A stretch of DNA of 64,000 nucleotides. Source: JAHEEL01 sp963700375 (GTDB taxonomy: Bacteria; Actinomycetota; Acidimicrobiia; Spongiisociales; UBA5794). The DNA is taken from assembly GCA_963700375.1 (NCBI GenBank), contig CAVOXF010000006.1, positions 1 through 64,000 of the forward strand. The letters are read 5' to 3'. Of the stretch, positions 61,383 through 64,000 are shown piece after piece (position 1 is the stretch's first letter; each line of letters opens with the position of its first letter). A model generated the notes under the pieces. It saw nothing but the letters and a program-made list of their open reading frames with translations. It was not told the origin of the DNA and did no database searches. Both the position numbers and the translations under genes were made by a program.

Positions 61383-61515
61383 ACGCTGCGAACCCAGGGT
61401 TCTCGGCTTTGTATTTGGCGCCGTGGGCCCACGGAATCGGATCGCTCATCGCTCTCGTTCGTTCCGCGGGCTGTCGGCGTCACATACGAGGCGGAGAACC
61501 CTGGGTTCGCAGCGT
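61383..61515. repeat. Palindromic interspersed repeat, copy B
   Basis: This 133-bp imperfect palindrome is bounded by ACGCTGCGAACCCAGGG and its exact complement. It begins at the base after the TAG stop of the thioredoxin-TPR gene and ends 23 bp before the next start codon. Its reverse complement matches copy A (43855-43993) along the whole length. Any transcript from the thioredoxin gene into the acyltransferase gene would contain a very long hairpin. Confidence 0.85.
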
Positions 61516-61538
61516 TTGGGGAGGAGTACCGTTTCCGG

Positions 61539-62090
61539 ATGAGATGGCTCAGCGAGGCATACTTCCGGCTCACCGGATGGACGTTCGCTGGGAGCGTCCC
61601 CGACGAGCCGAAGCTGGTTGTCATCGGCTACCCCCACACCTCAAACTGGGACTTCTTCGCGTATCTGGCGGTCGTCGGTCACTTCGGCCTCAAGACCAGC
61701 TTCCTGATGCACGAGGGTTTGTCCGTCGGCCCGCTCGGCTGGCTGCTCCGCCGAATGGGTGGTATTGCGGCCCAAGGCGGTTCGAAGCAAGTCGTTGCCA
61801 CCATGGTCGAGACCTTCAAGAAGGTCGACGAAGTCGTTCTCGTCATCGCCCCGGAAGGTACTCGGGCCGGTGGATCGACCTGGAAGTCCGGCTTCTGGCG
61901 TATCGCCGATGGCGCCGACGTGCCCGTGCTGATGGGATTCGTCGATCGCAAAACGAAACAACTGGGATTCGGTCCCTGTCGGAGGATCGACGGCGATCCC
62001 GAGCGCTGGATGAACGAGGCGCGGGCCTTCTACGCCGACAAGACCGGACTCAAGCCCCAGAACTGCGGCCCGCTCGAACTCGCCCACTAG
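61539..62090 (+). CDS. PlsC-like lysophospholipid acyltransferase
   Basis: This 183-residue acyltransferase family protein has the HxxxxD motif in YPHTSNWDFFAYL (near residue 33), the GLSVGPLGWLLRRMGGI region and APEGTRAGGSTWKSGF (the EGTR motif). It would acylate a lysophospholipid or a related alcohol at the membrane. It is shorter than PlsC (about 240) and matches the short bacterial subgroup. The ATG at 61539 is used. The repeat between it and the thioredoxin-TPR gene may form its leader. Confidence 0.85.
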   Translation: MRWLSEAYFRLTGWTFAGSVPDEPKLVVIGYPHTSNWDFFAYLAVVGHFGLKTSFLMHEGLSVGPLGWLLRRMGGIAAQGGSKQVVATMVETFKKVDEVVLVIAPEGTRAGGSTWKSGFWRIADGADVPVLMGFVDRKTKQLGFGPCRRIDGDPERWMNEARAFYADKTGLKPQNCGPLELAH

Positions 62091-62129
62091 CGACGATCGA
62101 GGTCGCGTCGGTCCCCTCCGATCGGTCGG

Positions 62130-62888
62130 TCAGATTCCGAGGACGGACTCCAGGCCCACGGTGACGGCGGCCTCGAGACTCGCGACGGCTCGGATTGCCG
62201 CCAGCACACCCGGCATGAACGCGGTGCGGTCCGTTGTGTCGTGGCGAATCGTCAATGTCTCGCCGACGCCGCCGAATAGCACCAGCTGATGAGCGACCAG
62301 CCCCGGCAACCGGACGGCGTGCACGGGGATGCCGGAGGCGTCGGCTCCTCGTGCGCCTGGCATCAGCTCTATGGACTCGACCGCCCGATGCTGCCCAGCC
62401 TCACCCGCGATCCGCTCGGCCGTGGCGATGGCCGTCCCCGACGGGGCGTCCGCCTTGCGATCATGGTGGAGTTCGATCACCTCTGCGGCAGCGAAGTGAG
62501 GCGCCGCTATTTCGCACAGCCGCATCATTACGACCGCGCCGATTGAGAAGTTCGGAGCCACCAGGCAGTTCGGCGGACCACTCCCCCATTGCTTGCGCAG
62601 GGCGGCGACGCGGCTCGCATCGAAACCGGACGTGCCGACAACGGCGTTCAACCCGATATCCCGCCACGTATCGAGGTTCTCCATCACAACGTCGGGTTCG
62701 GTGAACTCGACCACGACGTCGGATCCGGCCAACGCAATCGGGTCGTCGCCGACCGTCATGCCGGCGATGACCGATCCCGCCGCGCCGGGATCGTAGAGCG
62801 GACCAAGTTCGAGATCGGCGGCGTCTGCAACGGTCTGCGCAACCAGACTCCCCATCCGTCCGCCCGCTCCGGACACCGCAACGATCAT
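62130..62888 (-). CDS. dapB: 4-hydroxy-tetrahydrodipicolinate reductase
   Basis: DapB reduces the DapA product with NAD(P)H in lysine/DAP synthesis. The 252-residue protein has the Rossmann motif VAVSGAGGRMGSLVAQTV, VVVEFTEPDVV, VVGTSGFDA, APNFSIGAVVMMRL, and the catalytic ELHHDRKADAPSGTA. Its ATG overlaps the M16 peptidase stop as ATGA, so the two are translationally coupled. Confidence 0.95.
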   Translation of the reverse strand: MIVAVSGAGGRMGSLVAQTVADAADLELGPLYDPGAAGSVIAGMTVGDDPIALAGSDVVVEFTEPDVVMENLDTWRDIGLNAVVGTSGFDASRVAALRKQWGSGPPNCLVAPNFSIGAVVMMRLCEIAAPHFAAAEVIELHHDRKADAPSGTAIATAERIAGEAGQHRAVESIELMPGARGADASGIPVHAVRLPGLVAHQLVLFGGVGETLTIRHDTTDRTAFMPGVLAAIRAVASLEAAVTVGLESVLGI

Positions 62889-64000
62889 TGCACGAACTCC
62901 TCGAGATCGGCGGCGTCGAACGGCCCGGTCGCTCCGATCACATACGGCCCCCCGTAGGCCGCACGCGACACCTCGATCACGTCCTCGGAGGTGACTGCAT
63001 CGACCTTCTCGACGATCTCGTCCACCGAACTGTGGTCGAGACCGGTGATCTCGTTGCGTCCAAGACGGTTCATGCGCCCGTCCGCGTCCTCGAGCGAGAT
63101 GGCGAGCGAACCCTTCATGTGACCCTTGGCCCGCTGCAACTCCTCGTCGGTGACGCCCAACTCCATCATCCGATCCATCTCCCCCCGCACCAGCTTGAGA
63201 ACCTCGGCCGTCTGCGACGGTGTCGTCCCTACGTACACGGCGTTGGCGCCTGCATCGGTGAACGGCATCCGGAAGGAGTGCACGGCGTAGGCGAGACCGC
63301 GTGATTCCCGGATCTCATGGAACAACCGACTCGACATTCCGCCACCAAGCACGTGATCCGCAATCAGCAAGGCGTAGCGGCGATCGTCGTCGCGGGTGAG
63401 GCTCGGGCCGCCGAGAATGAGATGGGCTTGCTCGGTGTCACGGTGACGGACACTGACCCGCGCCCCGGGTTCGGGGGTTGAGAGTTCCCTACCGCCCGCG
63501 AAGCCCCGCCACGCTCCGAACGCGTTGCCGACCGCCTCCACGAGTGTGTCGTGGTCGATGCGCCCCGCAGCTGCGATGACCGTCGACTCGGGCGAGTAGC
63601 GGCGGGCCCAGTAGCCACGAATCGCGTCGCGGGACATGGACGTGATCGATTCCGGTGTACCCAGAATCGGCGGTGCGAGCGGGTGGTGCTCCCACAGGGC
63701 TTCGATGAACTCTTCGTGAGCGACATCGGTGGGGTCGTCCTCATTCATGTTGATCTCTTCGAGCACCACACCGCGCTCATTGTCGATCTCTTCCTGACGG
63801 AAGGCCGGCCGCTGGATCATCTCCCCGAGGATTTCGACACCGAGATCGAGGTCGGCGTCACGCAGGCGAGCCCAGTAGCACGTGTACTCCTTCGATGTGA
63901 AGGCGTTGTGGCGAGCGCCGATCGCGTCGAACGACTCGCTGATCTGCCTCGCGGACCATGTGTCCGAGCCCTTGAAGAGGAGATGCTCCAGGAAGTGACT
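62885..64000 (-). CDS. M16-family zinc peptidase (N-terminus cut off by the window)
   Basis: These are the last 371 codons of a processing-peptidase-like M16 enzyme. The inverted zinc motif HFLEH is visible at the very edge (about 63983-63997), followed by LLFKGSDTWSARQISESFDAIGARHNAFTSKEYTCYWARL and the second zinc ligand region ERGVVLEEINMNEDDP. The C-terminal M16_C half contains EQAHLILGGPSL and DHVLGGGMSSRLFHEIRESRGLAYAV. It lies directly upstream of dapB and overlaps it, a common actinobacterial arrangement. Substrate unknown. Confidence 0.93.
   Translation of the reverse strand, partial: SHFLEHLLFKGSDTWSARQISESFDAIGARHNAFTSKEYTCYWARLRDADLDLGVEILGEMIQRPAFRQEEIDNERGVVLEEINMNEDDPTDVAHEEFIEALWEHHPLAPPILGTPESITSMSRDAIRGYWARRYSPESTVIAAAGRIDHDTLVEAVGNAFGAWRGFAGGRELSTPEPGARVSVRHRDTEQAHLILGGPSLTRDDDRRYALLIADHVLGGGMSSRLFHEIRESRGLAYAVHSFRMPFTDAGANAVYVGTTPSQTAEVLKLVRGEMDRMMELGVTDEELQRAKGHMKGSLAISLEDADGRMNRLGRNEITGLDHSSVDEIVEKVDAVTSEDVIEVSRAAYGGPYVIGATGPFDAADLEEFVQ

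Noticed and set aside
1..64000. CRISPR array, rRNA operon, replication origin or prophage structural genes
   Set aside because: I saw no regularly spaced repeats, no rRNA sequence, no DnaA-box cluster and no capsid, tail or terminase genes.

Overview
The window is about 64 kb of GC-rich, densely coding bacterial DNA. Several features point to Actinomycetota: a DivIVA/Wag31-type protein, a deazaflavin (F420)-type nitroreductase-like protein, LexA boxes of the CGAAC-N4-GTTCG type, and an lexA/LysM/nrdR neighbourhood. RNase Y together with RNase J, and the clusters recA-rny-miaB-miaA-dapF and ftsK/rnj-dapA/dapB-M16 peptidase, would fit a deep-branching class such as Acidimicrobiia. The class assignment is inference; no rRNA gene is present.

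Layout. 1-4.2 kb: a cut-off solute-binding lipoprotein overlapping a DUF389 membrane protein, a MarR regulator and two poorly known proteins. 4.2-6.2 kb: a decayed tyrosine integrase (two stops, one frameshift) beside tRNA-Val(CAC). 6.3-16.9 kb: housekeeping and metabolic genes (cation exchanger, zincin peptidase, plsB, DivIVA-like protein, nfuA-like scaffold, long-chain acyl-CoA ligase, malQ, hpt). 16.9-21.1 kb: sparse region with small zinc-finger-like microproteins, an F420-type oxidoreductase, an unusual SDR and a zinc-ribbon/DUF4328-like membrane protein.

21.16-31.06 kb is an integrated, decaying genomic island. A 46-bp copy of the 3' part of tRNA-Val(GAC) lies at 21160-21205. The complete tRNA gene with the same 46 bp lies at 31013-31058, with the remains of an integrase next to it. 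Cargo includes an L-2-amino-thiazoline-4-carboxylate hydrolase homologue, two paralogous lipoproteins (one broken), a Thr-rich membrane-anchored protein, a secreted protein combining FG-GAP-like and plant-type leucine-rich repeats, a broken trypsin-like protease, a YjjG-like phosphatase and one copy of the microprotein family.

31-44 kb is conserved core: three tRNAs, dut, nrdR, and an SOS module. Three LexA boxes lie between a LysM protein and a divergent HTH_42 (AlkZ-like) protein, and single boxes precede lexA and recA. dapF, miaA, miaB, rny and recA follow on the minus strand. 44-64 kb: a cyclase with a DUF4242-like N-terminus, a frameshifted methyltransferase, phosphatase and acetyltransferase genes, a rimO-cinA-thpR overlap operon, pabBC, ftsK, a GUN4-domain protein, rnj-dapA, a thioredoxin-TPR protein, a PlsC-like acyltransferase and dapB with an M16 peptidase running off the window.

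The most unusual structures are two near-identical palindromic repeats of about 135 bp, in opposite orientation at 43.9 and 61.4 kb, each starting exactly at the stop codon of a gene; a three-copy C2CH microprotein family; and the tRNA-bounded island with its repeat-protein cargo.
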